A DNA stretch of 64,000 bases from Bradyrhizobium ivorense. Its GTDB lineage: Bacteria > Pseudomonadota > Alphaproteobacteria > Rhizobiales > Xanthobacteraceae. This document shows, in pieces, positions 9,713 through 18,508 of this stretch (within the stretch, counting starts at the first letter, position 1; the number at the start of each line of letters is the position of its first letter). A program made the translations under genes and the position numbers. Location: NCBI RefSeq assembly GCF_900696085.1, contig NZ_CAADFC020000022.1:124001-188000 (forward strand). The letters are read 5' to 3'. The notes below the pieces were generated by a model, which did not search any database, was not told where the DNA came from, and was given only the letters and a program-made list of their open reading frames with translations.

Positions 9713-9719
9713 TTGGTGT

Positions 9720-9745
9720 GCGGACACGTGGCGTGTCCGCTTTGT
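9720..9745 (+). terminator. Rho-independent-like terminator after the AraC gene
   Basis: GCGGACACG (9720-9728) pairs perfectly with CGTGTCCGC (9732-9740) across a three-base loop, followed by TTTGT. It lies 8 bases after the AraC-type stop codon and separates it from the autotransporter gene. Confidence 0.75.
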
Positions 9746-9820
9746 ATACGCGTGACGTTTTCAAGGTCGGGCGAGGCTGAGCCGTGTTGCTAACTGATCA
9801 TGTTTTTCTGGGAGGAAAAC

Positions 9821-11800
9821 ATGATGCTCGATTTCGTCTCTGTTCGATTTGCAAAAGCAAACGGGAGATTTCTGCGGAAACCCACGATCACGTCCGGCGG
9901 CGTGCTTCTGCTTGCTGCTGCATTGCTGATGCTCGACACCTCTGCAAGCCACGCCCAATCGCGATATGTCAGCTTGACCGCGTTCGGCGACAGCTACGCA
10001 GATAGCGGCATAAACAACTTTCTCAAGGTCGTCGCCAATCCTTCGGCGTATCCGTCTTCCGGTGCGTCGCCCTCGGCGGTAGCCGCAGCGACGCCTTATG
10101 TCGCGTACCCGTATTGGATCCAGAGCCAGCTCGGGCTCGCCGATGCGCAGGTCAAGAACTATGCGATCGGAGGATCGACGACCCAGGTTCTGAACGCCTA
10201 CGGAACTTCGGTCAGCCTTCCGTTCCAGCTCGCCAACTGGAACGGGAAGACATTCGGACCGAATGACCTCGTCACGATTTCGATCGGGGGGAATGATGCG
10301 CTCACCGCAAGCGGTGCGGTCTATCCTCTGCTCGGCTTTGGGCCGACCGGGCAGCAATTCACGGCGAGTGCGGCGACCACGCTTGCGAGCCAGTCGACCG
10401 CAAACGCCACCGCGGCCATCAAACAGCTCGCGGCTGCCGGCGCGCGGAATTTCGTCCTGGCTGGCTTCTCCGATATGAACGGTTTGCCTCAATCGGCCGC
10501 AGCTCCGTTTCCCGCCAATCAGACGCTCTACAGTCAGGTATATTTCCAGGGGCTGCAGACGAGTCTGCAGCCCCTGGCGCAGTCGGGCATCCGCATCTTC
10601 CTTGTCGACGAGGCGAAGCTGATCCGGCAGGTGGGCGCCAACCTAGCCGGTTACGGCTTCAACTCCTATCAATACGTCAATGCATCCCAGCAAAGCCTCT
10701 TCCAGCCCGAAGGCGTGCATCTCACCACACACGGCTTCGAGGTGCTGGCGGCATACATGACGAACCTCATCAAGGCTCCCGACACGGTCGCGGCCCAGGG
10801 AGAGATTTCGCAACTGGTGGCGGCGAATTTTGCCGGTTCGATCTTCCAGCGGCTGGACGCCTACCGCAATGTCGGCTCCTACGGCGAGTCGCTGAACAAT
10901 GCGCTCGCCTATGCTCCGGCGGGCACGCCGACGAAATATGTGAAGGCTCCTCCAGGCAGCGAGATGCCTCTGTCCGTTTATCTCGAAGGCAGCCACTATT
11001 CGGGTCGGCGCGACGACAGCGTAGGGGCCAACGGCTTCGATTATGATGTAGAGGGGGCCACCTTCGGATCGGCCTATCGGGTCAACCCCAATACGCAGGT
11101 TGGCGTCGCCTTCAACTATTCCAATCCAAAGGCCGATCTCACGCATTCAGCCGGCAAGATCGACGTCAACACCTATCAGTTCGGTGCATTCGTCTCCTCC
11201 GAATACAGGAACTGGTTCGTCGACGCGGTGGCAACCTATGGCCACAACCAGTACCGGCTCGAACGCGCCGGCATATTGGATGTGGTGCGAGCCACGACGT
11301 CAGGCGATACGTTCACGATCGGGGCGAAAGGCGGTTATCTGTTCGACCTCGGATCGGTCCGTTTGGGGCCCATCGCAGCGCTGAATTATGCGAGGTCCCA
11401 CATCGGCGGCTATACCGAAGCCGGCGACCCGTTGCTGACGTTCAGCGTGTCGCAACCCGACCTCGAATCCCTGATAGCGAGCGCGGGCATCCAGTTGCGG
11501 GCACCGTTTTACATCGACACCACGAGGGTGAGCCCGTTCCTGAACCTGACAGCCGAGCATGACTTCATCGGAAGCGATCGAACGATCCTTTCGATCGAGA
11601 CGCAGGCGCCGCTATTGCCGATCTATTCGGCCGTGCCCGGCCTCACCGCCGGCACCTATGGCAAGGTGGCGGGCGGGCTCAGCGCACAATTCAGCGATCG
11701 GTTCAGCGCCGAATTGCACGCGGCCAGCACATTTGCACGCGCGAGCGGCAACGATTTTGGTGTCGGTGGCAGCCTCAAGCTGGCCTTCGCAGCGCGATAG
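9821..11800 (+). CDS. GDSL-lipase autotransporter (EstA-like)
   Basis: 659 residues. A long signal sequence ends near S-H-A (about 46). An SGNH/GDSL hydrolase passenger follows: F-G-D-S with nucleophile S58, I-G-G at 116-118, I-G-G-N-D with N158, and E-G-V-H at 297-300. The C-terminal 270 residues form an autotransporter beta-barrel. Family role: outer-membrane esterase displayed on the cell surface, type Va secretion. Oddity: the catalytic His motif is normally D-x-x-H, and here it is E297-G-V-H300. The start at 9821 follows GGGAGG at five bases; the earlier ATG at 9800 has no ribosome site. Confidence 0.88.
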   Translation: MMLDFVSVRFAKANGRFLRKPTITSGGVLLLAAALLMLDTSASHAQSRYVSLTAFGDSYADSGINNFLKVVANPSAYPSSGASPSAVAAATPYVAYPYWIQSQLGLADAQVKNYAIGGSTTQVLNAYGTSVSLPFQLANWNGKTFGPNDLVTISIGGNDALTASGAVYPLLGFGPTGQQFTASAATTLASQSTANATAAIKQLAAAGARNFVLAGFSDMNGLPQSAAAPFPANQTLYSQVYFQGLQTSLQPLAQSGIRIFLVDEAKLIRQVGANLAGYGFNSYQYVNASQQSLFQPEGVHLTTHGFEVLAAYMTNLIKAPDTVAAQGEISQLVAANFAGSIFQRLDAYRNVGSYGESLNNALAYAPAGTPTKYVKAPPGSEMPLSVYLEGSHYSGRRDDSVGANGFDYDVEGATFGSAYRVNPNTQVGVAFNYSNPKADLTHSAGKIDVNTYQFGAFVSSEYRNWFVDAVATYGHNQYRLERAGILDVVRATTSGDTFTIGAKGGYLFDLGSVRLGPIAALNYARSHIGGYTEAGDPLLTFSVSQPDLESLIASAGIQLRAPFYIDTTRVSPFLNLTAEHDFIGSDRTILSIETQAPLLPIYSAVPGLTAGTYGKVAGGLSAQFSDRFSAELHAASTFARASGNDFGVGGSLKLAFAAR

Positions 11801-11834
11801 GCCGTCAGCGGGAGCTGGTAGGGAAAAGCCCCGT

Positions 11835-11858
11835 CCGACCATGCCAATGCCTGGTCGG
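11835..11858. terminator. Weak hairpin between convergent genes
   Basis: CCGACCA (11835-11841) pairs with TGGTCGG (11852-11858) over a ten-base loop, between the autotransporter stop and the moaC stop. There is no T-run, so this is only a candidate terminator. Confidence 0.3.
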
Positions 11859-11911
11859 GCGATGGCGCTCCGCAAAACCGATCCATCGGGATAGACTGCG
11901 GATCGGCGGCT

Positions 11912-12421
11912 TCATGCACCGGCGCGAAAATGCCCGGACTTGCCACCGATCTTTTCGATCAGGTGGATGCCCTCGATGCGCACGCCGCGCTCCACCGCCT
12001 TGATCATGTCGTAGATCGTCAGGCACGCGACCGACACCGCGGTCAGCGCCTCCATCTCGACGCCGGTCGGCCCGGTCACCTTGACGGTGGCCCGCACGAT
12101 GCAGCCCGGCAGCTTGGCGTCGGTTTCGATATCGACGGTGACCTTGCTCAGCGCCAGCGGATGACAGAGCGGGATCAGCTCCGAGGTCCGCTTCGCGGCC
12201 ATGATGCCGGCGATCCGCGCCGTCGCCAGCACGTCGCCTTTCTTGGCCTGGCCGGAGGAGATCAGCGCCAGCGTCGCCTTGCTCATGATGACGCGGCCTT
12301 CGGCGACCGCGGTCCGCTCGGTCGCCGGCTTGGCCGAGACGTCGACCATCCGCGCCTCGCCTTTGGCGTCGATATGGGTGAGGGCGGCGCCGGACCCGGT
12401 GGCTTTGGCCTTTCGCGCCAT
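11912..12421 (-). CDS. moaC: Cyclic pyranopterin monophosphate synthase
   Basis: A 169-residue MoaC, which converts 3',8-cH2GTP to cyclic pyranopterin monophosphate in molybdenum cofactor synthesis. Family motifs seen: MVDVSAKPATERTA, K-K-G-D-V-L-A-T-A-R-I-A-G-I-M-A-A-K, L-I-P-L-C-H-P-L and G-V-E-M-E-A-L-T-A-V. The ATG at 12421 is four bases beyond the trpC stop, indicating translation from a trpD-trpC-moaC transcript; an ATG at 12445 inside trpC is less likely. In many relatives moeA and lexA follow moaC. Here the next gene is the oppositely oriented autotransporter, so that linkage is broken. Confidence 0.96.
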   Translation of the reverse strand: MARKAKATGSGAALTHIDAKGEARMVDVSAKPATERTAVAEGRVIMSKATLALISSGQAKKGDVLATARIAGIMAAKRTSELIPLCHPLALSKVTVDIETDAKLPGCIVRATVKVTGPTGVEMEALTAVSVACLTIYDMIKAVERGVRIEGIHLIEKIGGKSGHFRAGA

Positions 12422-12425
12422 CGCG

Positions 12426-13247
12426 TCAGCGCGTGCCGGTGGCACGCGGCGCGGCCTGCCGTGTCAGCAGCGCGCGGGTCGCCGCGGTGACGTCCTGCTG
12501 CCGCATCAGGCTTTCGCCAACCAGGAAGGTCGACATCCCGACGCGCTCGAGCCGGGCGAGATCGTCAGGCGTGAAGATGCCGCTCTCGCCGACCATCAGG
12601 CGGTCCGGCGGGATCAGCGACGCCAGCGCCTCGCTGGTGGCGAGCGTGGTCTCGAAGGTGCGCAGATTGCGGTTGTTGACCCCGATCATCGGCGACCGCA
12701 ATTTCAACGCGCGGTCGAGCTCGGCGCGGTCGTGGATCTCGATCAGGACGTCCATGCCGTAGCCGAGCGCGGCGTCCTCGATATCCTTCGCCGCGGCATC
12801 GTCGAGCGCGGCCATGATGATCAAAATGCAGTCGGCGCCGTGGGCGCGGGCTTCCGCCACCTGGTAGGTGTCGAACATGAAATCCTTGCGCAGCACCGGC
12901 AGATTGGTCGCCGCGCGCGCCGCGACCATGAAGTCGAGATGGCCCTGGAACGAGGGCGCATCGGTCAGCACCGACAGGCACGCCGCGCCGCCGGCCTCAT
13001 AAGCCTTGGCCAGCACGGGCGGATCGAAATCAGCGCGGATCAGTCCCTTCGAGGGCGAGGCCTTTTTCACTTCCGCGATCAGCGCATACTCGCCACGCGC
13101 ATGCTTGTCCTTGAGGGCGCGGACGAAGCCGCGCGGAGCTGCGGCTGCTTTCGCCTGCGCCTCGATCTCGGCGAGCGGACGCGCGCGCTTCGCGGCGGCG
13201 ATCTCCTCGCGCTTGTAGGTCTCGATCTTGGTCAGGATGTCGGACAT
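12426..13247 (-). CDS. trpC: Indole-3-glycerol phosphate synthase
   Basis: A 273-residue TIM-barrel enzyme converting CdRP to indole-3-glycerol phosphate in tryptophan synthesis. Motifs: A-E-V-K-K-A-S-P-S-K-G (catalytic Lys region), L-R-K-D-F-M (catalytic Lys), L-I-E-I-H-D, I-G-V-N-N-R-N-L and G-E-S-G-I. It is monofunctional, without the fused TrpF of enterobacteria. It lies between trpD and moaC on the minus strand; the gap from trpD (57 bases) is filled by a small palindromic repeat. Length is normal. Confidence 0.97.
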   Translation of the reverse strand: MSDILTKIETYKREEIAAAKRARPLAEIEAQAKAAAAPRGFVRALKDKHARGEYALIAEVKKASPSKGLIRADFDPPVLAKAYEAGGAACLSVLTDAPSFQGHLDFMVAARAATNLPVLRKDFMFDTYQVAEARAHGADCILIIMAALDDAAAKDIEDAALGYGMDVLIEIHDRAELDRALKLRSPMIGVNNRNLRTFETTLATSEALASLIPPDRLMVGESGIFTPDDLARLERVGMSTFLVGESLMRQQDVTAATRALLTRQAAPRATGTR

Positions 13248-13259
13248 GGCGCCTTTCTA

Positions 13260-13306
13260 GAGCATGATCGTGTCGAAACCGGTTCACGCTTTTTCAAATC
13301 ATGCTC
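13260..13306. repeat. Short palindromic repeat (GAGCATGAT type) between trpD and trpC
   Basis: GAGCATGAT (13260-13268) and ATCATGCTC (13298-13306) are inverted copies flanking GAAACCGGTTCACG-like sequence. The right arm overlaps the trpD stop codon (13305-13307). The same right arm, GATCATGCTC, recurs at 14399-14408 across the ppiD stop codon. Elements of this form are dispersed in Bradyrhizobium genomes. Confidence 0.65.
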
Positions 13307-14318
13307 AACCGTTGGAAACCGCGACCAGATGCTTCAGCCGCGCCGCGGCCGCGCCGCTGTCGAGCGACTGCGCGCCGATCGCAACGCCTTCCTTCAAATC
13401 CTTGGCGCGGCCGGCGACGATCAGCGCCGCAGCCGCGTTGAGCAGCGCGACGTCGCGATAGGCGCTCGGCTTGCCGTTCAGCACGCTCGAGAGCGCGATC
13501 GCGTTGGCATCGGCGTCGCCGCCCTTCAGCGCCTCGCCACCGACGCGGCCGAGGCCGGCTTCGTCAGGCGTCACCTCAAAGGTCCTGATCTCGCCGTTCT
13601 CGAGGCTGGCGACGAAGGTAGGGCCGGTGAGGGTGATCTCGTCGAGGCCGTCGGAGCCGTGCACGACCCAGACCTTGTCGGCGCCGAGATTTTTCAGCAC
13701 CTGCGCCAGCGGCTGCACCCACTGCCGCGAGAACACACCGACCATCTGGCGCTTGACGCCGGCGGGGTTCGACAGCGGGCCGAGCAAATTGAAAATGGTG
13801 CGGGTGGCGAGCTCGACCCGGGTCGGGCCGACGTTCTTCATCGCCGGATGATGCGCGGGCGCGAACATGAAGCCGATGCCGGCCTCCTTGACGCAGCGTC
13901 CGACCTGATCGGGCGTCAGGTCGATCTTGACGCCGAGCGAGGCCAGCACGTCGGCCGAGCCGGACTTCGACGACAGCGCGCGGTTGCCATGCTTGGCGAC
14001 GGGGATGCCGGCGCCGGCGACAATGAAGGCCGCGCAGGTCGAGACGTTGACCGAGCCGGAGCCGTCGCCGCCGGTGCCGACGATGTCGACGGCCTCGGCC
14101 GGCGCGCTGACCCGCAGCATCTTGCCGCGCATCGCCGCAACCGCGCCGGTGATCTCGTCGACGGTCTCGCCGCGCACCCGCAGCGCCATCAACAGGCCGC
14201 CCATCTGCGAGGGCGTAGCTTCGCCCGACATCATGGCGTCGAACGCGGACGCCGCCTCCTCACGCGTCAGCGTGGCGCCGGTGGCGACTTTTCCGATGAT
14301 CGATTTCAGGTCGTCCAT
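13305..14318 (-). CDS. trpD: Anthranilate phosphoribosyltransferase
   Basis: A 337-residue enzyme joining anthranilate and PRPP in tryptophan synthesis. Motifs seen: D-I-V-G-T-G-G-D-G-S-G-S-V-N-V-S-T (PRPP binding), K-H-G-N-R-A-L-S-S-K-S-G-S-A-D, and T-I-F-N-L-L-G-P-L-S-N-P. The stop codon is embedded in a short palindromic repeat. It heads the trpD-trpC-moaC cluster, and ppiD lies upstream on the same strand. No trpE or trpG gene is in the window. Confidence 0.97.
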   Translation of the reverse strand: MDDLKSIIGKVATGATLTREEAASAFDAMMSGEATPSQMGGLLMALRVRGETVDEITGAVAAMRGKMLRVSAPAEAVDIVGTGGDGSGSVNVSTCAAFIVAGAGIPVAKHGNRALSSKSGSADVLASLGVKIDLTPDQVGRCVKEAGIGFMFAPAHHPAMKNVGPTRVELATRTIFNLLGPLSNPAGVKRQMVGVFSRQWVQPLAQVLKNLGADKVWVVHGSDGLDEITLTGPTFVASLENGEIRTFEVTPDEAGLGRVGGEALKGGDADANAIALSSVLNGKPSAYRDVALLNAAAALIVAGRAKDLKEGVAIGAQSLDSGAAAARLKHLVAVSNG

Positions 14319-14406
14319 TCGCTGGCTCAGGGTCTGTTGCTGGAGCTTGATCTCCGCGCGATGCCATCGCGTTGGCCGCGCGGAGAGGAGGGGTTCCGGA
14401 TCATGC

Positions 14407-16308
14407 TCAATTATTTGCGCCTGTCACTTGCGCGAAGGCAGCCTGGTTGACGGTCACGCCGATGTCGGACTCGATCTTGGTGACGTATTGCGCGACCTGC
14501 TCGTCGCTGAGCGAGCGCCGCAGCGCCTCCTGGAGCTGCTTGACCTCGTTGGAGGCAAAGTCGACCTGCGGCAGCGTCACGTCGGTGACGCGGAACACCA
14601 CCCATTGGCTGCCGCCGGCCGCCGGCGTCTGTCCGTCGCTGTCCTTCGGCGTACGGAATGCCGCGGTGATCGCAGCAGCCGGCACGCCCGGCGGGGTCGC
14701 GTCGCGGCGGAAGTTGGCGGCGGTCTCGACCTTGACGCCAAGCGCGGCCGCCTCGTCGGCGAGCTTGCCGCCGCCGTCGAGCTTCTGCACCAGCTCGGTC
14801 GCCTTGGTGCGCAACTTGGCCGAGATCTGGTCCTCGCGCCATTTCGCCTCGACCTGGTCGCGAACCTCTTCGAGCGGGCGCTCGCGCGACGGGGTGATGC
14901 CTGCTACCTCGTACCAGACCCAGCCGCCATTGAACTGGATCGGGTCGTTGTCGACGCCGACGTCGCTGGAGAACGCCGGCGACACCACGTCGAGGCCGCG
15001 CGGAATATTGGCCGCGGGCTGACCGTTCGGCAGCCGGCCCGAACGGTCGACCGCATCGATGGTGACCGGCGTCAATCCGAGCTTCTGCGCCGACTCGACG
15101 ACGCTGGCGCCGCCGCCGCGCTCGTCCTCCATCTTGTCGCGCAGCTCGGCGACCTTGTTGCGGGCGCGCTCGGTCGCGATTTCGGTCTTCACCTGTTGCG
15201 CGAGGCTCTCATAGCTCGGCGTCACGCCGGGCTCGACCTTGCCGACCTTGACCAGCGCCACGCCGAAACGGCCCTGCACGGGTTGGCTGACCTCGCCGGA
15301 CGGCAGCTCGAAGGCGGCATCGCCGACCGCGGGATCGAGGATCGCCGACTTCGCCACCAGGCCGAGATTGACGTCGGCAAGATTGAGGTTGCGCTCCTTG
15401 GCGATGTCGTCGAACGGGGTGCCCGACGTGATGCGGGCGCGCGCGGCCTGCGCCTCGCCGGCGTTCGGAAACACGATCTGCGACACTTCGCGCTTCTCCG
15501 GCGAGCTGAGCCGGTCCTTGCGCTGCTCGAAAATCTTCTTGGCGTCCTCGTCGGAGACGGTGGTCCATTTGCCGATTTCTTCGGGCGTGACTGCGACGAA
15601 GGAAATCTTGCGGTATTCGGGGGCGCGGAACTGGACCTTGTGGTCCTCGAAATAGGCGGCGAGCGTCTCGGGCGAGGGCGGATCGATGGTGCCGGCCTGC
15701 GCGGCGCCGAGCGTGATGTAGTCGATCGAGCGCTGCTCGTTCTGGAAGCGCGTCAGCGCCTCGATCAGCGGCTTGGACGGCTCGATCCCGGACGAGATGG
15801 TGCCCGCGATCTGCCGGCGCAGGCCGACCCGGCGCTGCTCCTGGATGTAGCGGCCTTCGGTGTAGCCGGCGTTGCGGATCACCGCCTGGAAGCGCTGCGG
15901 GTCGAACTGACCGTTGAGGCCCTTGAAGTTCGGATCGTTGTAGATCTGGCGCAGCACCTCGGCGTCAGACTGGTTGAGGCCCATCCGGCGCGCCTCTTCA
16001 TCCATCGCGGCTTCCGCCAGCGTCTGCTGCAGCACCTGGCGATCGACGCCGAAGGCGCGGGCCTGGTCCGGGGTTAGCGGACGGCCGAACTGGCGGCCGA
16101 TCTGCTGCAGGCGGTCGTTGTAGATCTGGCGGAACTGATCGGCCGAAATCTCGGTCCGGCCGATCTTGGCGAGCGACGACTGGCCGAATCCCCTGAAGAT
16201 GTCCGCAATGCCCCAAATGCCGAAACTGATGATCAAAACGCCCATCACAACGGCCATAATCGTCTTGCCGAGCCAGTTTGATGAGGCTTTCCGCATTCCT
16301 CGAAGCAT
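14407..16308 (-). CDS. ppiD: SurA/PpiD-type periplasmic peptidyl-prolyl isomerase
   Basis: 633 residues, anchored by one N-terminal membrane helix (about residues 12-35) with the rest in the periplasm. It has a SurA N-terminal chaperone region, a parvulin-type PPIase domain near the middle (V-S-Q-I-V-F-P then G-T-P-F-D-D-I-A-K-E) and a further C-terminal part. Family role: chaperone for proteins leaving the SecYEG translocon. The start is set at ATG 16308 (MLRGMRKASSNWLGK) by length; ATG 16296, with GAGG before it, is an alternative. Upstream of trpD on the same strand and divergent from tpiA; the 218-base gap between them shows nothing clear. Confidence 0.88.
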   Translation of the reverse strand: MLRGMRKASSNWLGKTIMAVVMGVLIISFGIWGIADIFRGFGQSSLAKIGRTEISADQFRQIYNDRLQQIGRQFGRPLTPDQARAFGVDRQVLQQTLAEAAMDEEARRMGLNQSDAEVLRQIYNDPNFKGLNGQFDPQRFQAVIRNAGYTEGRYIQEQRRVGLRRQIAGTISSGIEPSKPLIEALTRFQNEQRSIDYITLGAAQAGTIDPPSPETLAAYFEDHKVQFRAPEYRKISFVAVTPEEIGKWTTVSDEDAKKIFEQRKDRLSSPEKREVSQIVFPNAGEAQAARARITSGTPFDDIAKERNLNLADVNLGLVAKSAILDPAVGDAAFELPSGEVSQPVQGRFGVALVKVGKVEPGVTPSYESLAQQVKTEIATERARNKVAELRDKMEDERGGGASVVESAQKLGLTPVTIDAVDRSGRLPNGQPAANIPRGLDVVSPAFSSDVGVDNDPIQFNGGWVWYEVAGITPSRERPLEEVRDQVEAKWREDQISAKLRTKATELVQKLDGGGKLADEAAALGVKVETAANFRRDATPPGVPAAAITAAFRTPKDSDGQTPAAGGSQWVVFRVTDVTLPQVDFASNEVKQLQEALRRSLSDEQVAQYVTKIESDIGVTVNQAAFAQVTGANN

Positions 16309-16526
16309 GGGTCCAACTTGTTTTGCAGGTGGGGAACCGGGTCGTGCCCAAAGCAAGGCCGCAGGGCGTCACCGGATTGAAAACGCTTATAAAGTGGCTG
16401 ATGTCCCCCCGCAACCTTAAGGCTGTGGGCGGATTGAAGCGGTGAATCGCCGCGACGCCGCGCTCTGGAAGTGGTCGCCCGCGTCTGGTAGCCCGTGGGC
16501 GCGCTTGATCGATGGGGAATTCTGAC

Positions 16527-17276
16527 ATGACCAACACCATCCGGCCGCTGATCGCCGGTAACTGGAAAATGAACGGCCTGACGTCATCGATGGCCGAGTT
16601 CGAGGCGATGCTGGCTGGGGCCGGCAGCGTGGCCAAAGCCGATCTTTTGGTTTGCCCGCCTGCGACGCTGGTCGGATCGTTCGCCGCCAAGGCGCGCGGC
16701 AGCAAGGTCGCGGTCGGCGCCCAGGATTGTCATCCCAAGGCATCGGGCGCCCATACCGGCGACCTCTCTGCCGAGATGTTCAAGGATCTTGGCGCGGTCG
16801 CCATCATCGTCGGCCATTCCGAGCGGCGCGCCGATCATGGCGAGACCGATGCCTTGATCCGGCAGAAGGCCGAGGCCGCCTGGCGCGCCGGCCTGACCGC
16901 GATCGTCTGCATCGGCGAGACGCGCGAGCAGCGCGATGCCGGCAAGACGCTCGATCTCTGCGGCACCCAGCTCAAGGGCTCGCTGCCGGATGGCTCGACG
17001 TCGGCGAATCTCGTGGTGGCCTACGAGCCGGTCTGGGCGATCGGTACCGGCCTGACGCCGACCGCAAAGGATGTCGAGGAAGTTCACGCCTTCATCCGCG
17101 GTGTACTCACCGATCGCTTCAAGGGTGAGGGTGAGAAGGTGCGGATCCTCTACGGCGGCTCGGTCAAGCCGTCGAACGCCGCCGAGCTGATGGCGGTCGC
17201 CAATGTCAACGGCGCACTGGTCGGCGGCGCCAGCCTGAACGCGTCAGACTTTTTGGCGATCGCGGCGGGCTGCTAG
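16527..17276 (+). CDS. tpiA: Triosephosphate isomerase
   Basis: A 249-residue glycolytic/gluconeogenic TIM barrel interconverting DHAP and glyceraldehyde 3-phosphate. Catalytic residues are all present: K14 in AGNWKMNG, H97 in VGHSERR, E167 in AYEPVWAIGTG. Phosphate-binding I-L-Y-G-G-S-V-K near the C-terminus is intact. The ATG at 16527 is chosen because the product then starts MTNTIRPLIAGNWK, as in the family. First gene of the plus-strand core-metabolism series; a palindromic repeat follows it. Confidence 0.97.
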   Translation: MTNTIRPLIAGNWKMNGLTSSMAEFEAMLAGAGSVAKADLLVCPPATLVGSFAAKARGSKVAVGAQDCHPKASGAHTGDLSAEMFKDLGAVAIIVGHSERRADHGETDALIRQKAEAAWRAGLTAIVCIGETREQRDAGKTLDLCGTQLKGSLPDGSTSANLVVAYEPVWAIGTGLTPTAKDVEEVHAFIRGVLTDRFKGEGEKVRILYGGSVKPSNAAELMAVANVNGALVGGASLNASDFLAIAAGC

Positions 17277-17295
17277 GCGGCCACAGCTCCACCCA

Positions 17296-17381
17296 CGTCA
17301 TTGCGAGCGAAGCGAAGCAATCCATGCCGCCGCACGTGCGGAGCGATGGATTGCTTCGTCGCTTCGCGCCTCGCAATGACG
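17296..17381. repeat. Palindromic repeat, CGTCATTGCGAG family, copy 1
   Basis: Ends CGTCATTGCGAG (17296-17307) and CTCGCAATGACG (17370-17381) are exact inverted copies. Inner segments AAGCAATCCAT and ATGGATTGCTT also pair, so the unit can form one long hairpin. Copies 2 and 3 are at 24280-24358 and 42893-42980. It lies between the convergent tpiA and GNAT genes. Confidence 0.9.
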
Positions 17382-17400
17382 GGGTTGCAGCGGAGCTAGA

Positions 17401-17931
17401 CTAGGCCGCAGCCGCGCCGATGCGCTTCCAGTAGATCAGCGTGCCGGTGAGGCCGCCATGCGGCTTCAGCGCGTAGTCCGGGATGAGGCCGGTGAGCTGA
17501 AAGCCCAGCTGTTCGTAGAGCGGGGCGGCGCCGTCCTCCTCGGCGGTGTCGAGCACCAGCAGCGTGCGGCCATGCGCGACCGCAAGCTGCTCGGCGGCCT
17601 GCATCAGCGCCGTCGCCACGCCGCGCTTGCGGTGCGCGACGCGCGTCATCACTTTTGCGATTTCCGCCCGATGCGGCTGGTTCGGCGGCAGCCTTAACAG
17701 CAGCGTGACGGTACCAACCAGCGCAGCGCCGTCGAACGCGCCGAGCACGATGCGCTCGCCCTGCGCAGCGGCCCGAAGCGAGTCCTGCCAGAAGGCAAGG
17801 GCGTCATCCAGTGACAGCGGATGCATGAAGCTGACCGAGCCGCCGCCGGCGACGGTTTCGACCAGCAGTTCGGCGAGCGCGTCGCGAATTGCGGGCGTAT
17901 CGTCGAGCGGCTTGATGACAAAGGAAGCCAT
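17401..17931 (-). CDS. GNAT family N-acetyltransferase
   Basis: A 176-residue acetyltransferase of the GNAT fold. The acetyl-CoA-binding motif A is readable as V-A-H-R-K-R-G-V-A-T-A-L-M-Q-A-A-E (R/Q-x-x-G-x-G/A type), followed by L-L-V-L-D-T and the C-terminal Y-E-Q-L-G-F. Substrate unknown. Its ATG is three bases after the stop of the XRE/cupin regulator, so the two are almost certainly co-transcribed from the promoter at 18509-18536. That pairing suggests the regulator controls its own acetyltransferase, as in detoxification modules. Confidence 0.85.
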   Translation of the reverse strand: MASFVIKPLDDTPAIRDALAELLVETVAGGGSVSFMHPLSLDDALAFWQDSLRAAAQGERIVLGAFDGAALVGTVTLLLRLPPNQPHRAEIAKVMTRVAHRKRGVATALMQAAEQLAVAHGRTLLVLDTAEEDGAAPLYEQLGFQLTGLIPDYALKPHGGLTGTLIYWKRIGAAAA

Positions 17932-17934
17932 CGA

Positions 17935-18501
17935 TCAGCTCCGGGCCAGCGCGACGACGTAGGTGCAGGGGGCATTGCTCTCGTTGGCAAAGGTCGTCTC
18001 GGCCGGCGGCCCGAAGCCGAGACAATCGCCGGCGGCGAGGGGATAGCGCGTGCCGCCTTCGGTGATGACGAGGCTGCCGCTCAGCACCCAGACCAGCTGG
18101 CGGATATGGGCGTAGGACGAGGCGGGCAGGGTGACCGCCTGCTTCGGCGGCAGCTCGACCCGCACCAGCTCGACCGGATGGTCGGGGCGGCTGAACACCT
18201 GGCGACGCAGATAGCCGCTTTCCGGATCGCGCCAGACCGGCTGCGTGGCGGCGCGCGACAGGCTTTCGCCGTGGCCCTCGGCACGCAGCATCAGCCCGGC
18301 CAGCGTGAGGTCGAAGGCGCCGGCGAGCCGCACCAGCACGACCGCGGTCGGGCTCACCTCGGCGCGCTCGATCTTGCTGATCGTGGCCTTGGAGACGCCG
18401 GAGCGCTCGGCGAGATCGGCCAGCGACCAGCCGCGGCCGTCGCGCTCGAGCCGGATGCGCTGCGCCAGGCGCTGGCTCAGATCGTCTATCAAAGTATCCA
18501 T
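17935..18501 (-). CDS. XRE-family regulator with C-terminal cupin
   Basis: 188 residues. An N-terminal helix-turn-helix of the Cro/XRE type (W-S-L-A-D-L-A-E-R-S-G-V-S-K-A-T-I-S-K-I-E) is joined to a cupin ligand-binding domain (Q-L-V-W-V-L-S-G-S-L, G-G-T-R-Y-P-L-A-A-G-D). This architecture (PuuR/SutR-like) usually senses a small metabolite. No ribosome-binding site precedes the ATG at 18501. Instead a promoter is positioned so that transcription would begin at or next to the ATG, suggesting a leaderless mRNA. First gene of a two-gene unit with the GNAT enzyme. Confidence 0.88.
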   Translation of the reverse strand: MDTLIDDLSQRLAQRIRLERDGRGWSLADLAERSGVSKATISKIERAEVSPTAVVLVRLAGAFDLTLAGLMLRAEGHGESLSRAATQPVWRDPESGYLRRQVFSRPDHPVELVRVELPPKQAVTLPASSYAHIRQLVWVLSGSLVITEGGTRYPLAAGDCLGFGPPAETTFANESNAPCTYVVALARS

Positions 18502-18508
18502 TTGTCTA

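Noticed and set aside
12201..16077. Very long plus-strand frames over trpC, trpD and ppiD
   Set aside because: GC-rich antisense shadows with repetitive Arg/Asp/Ala/His composition.
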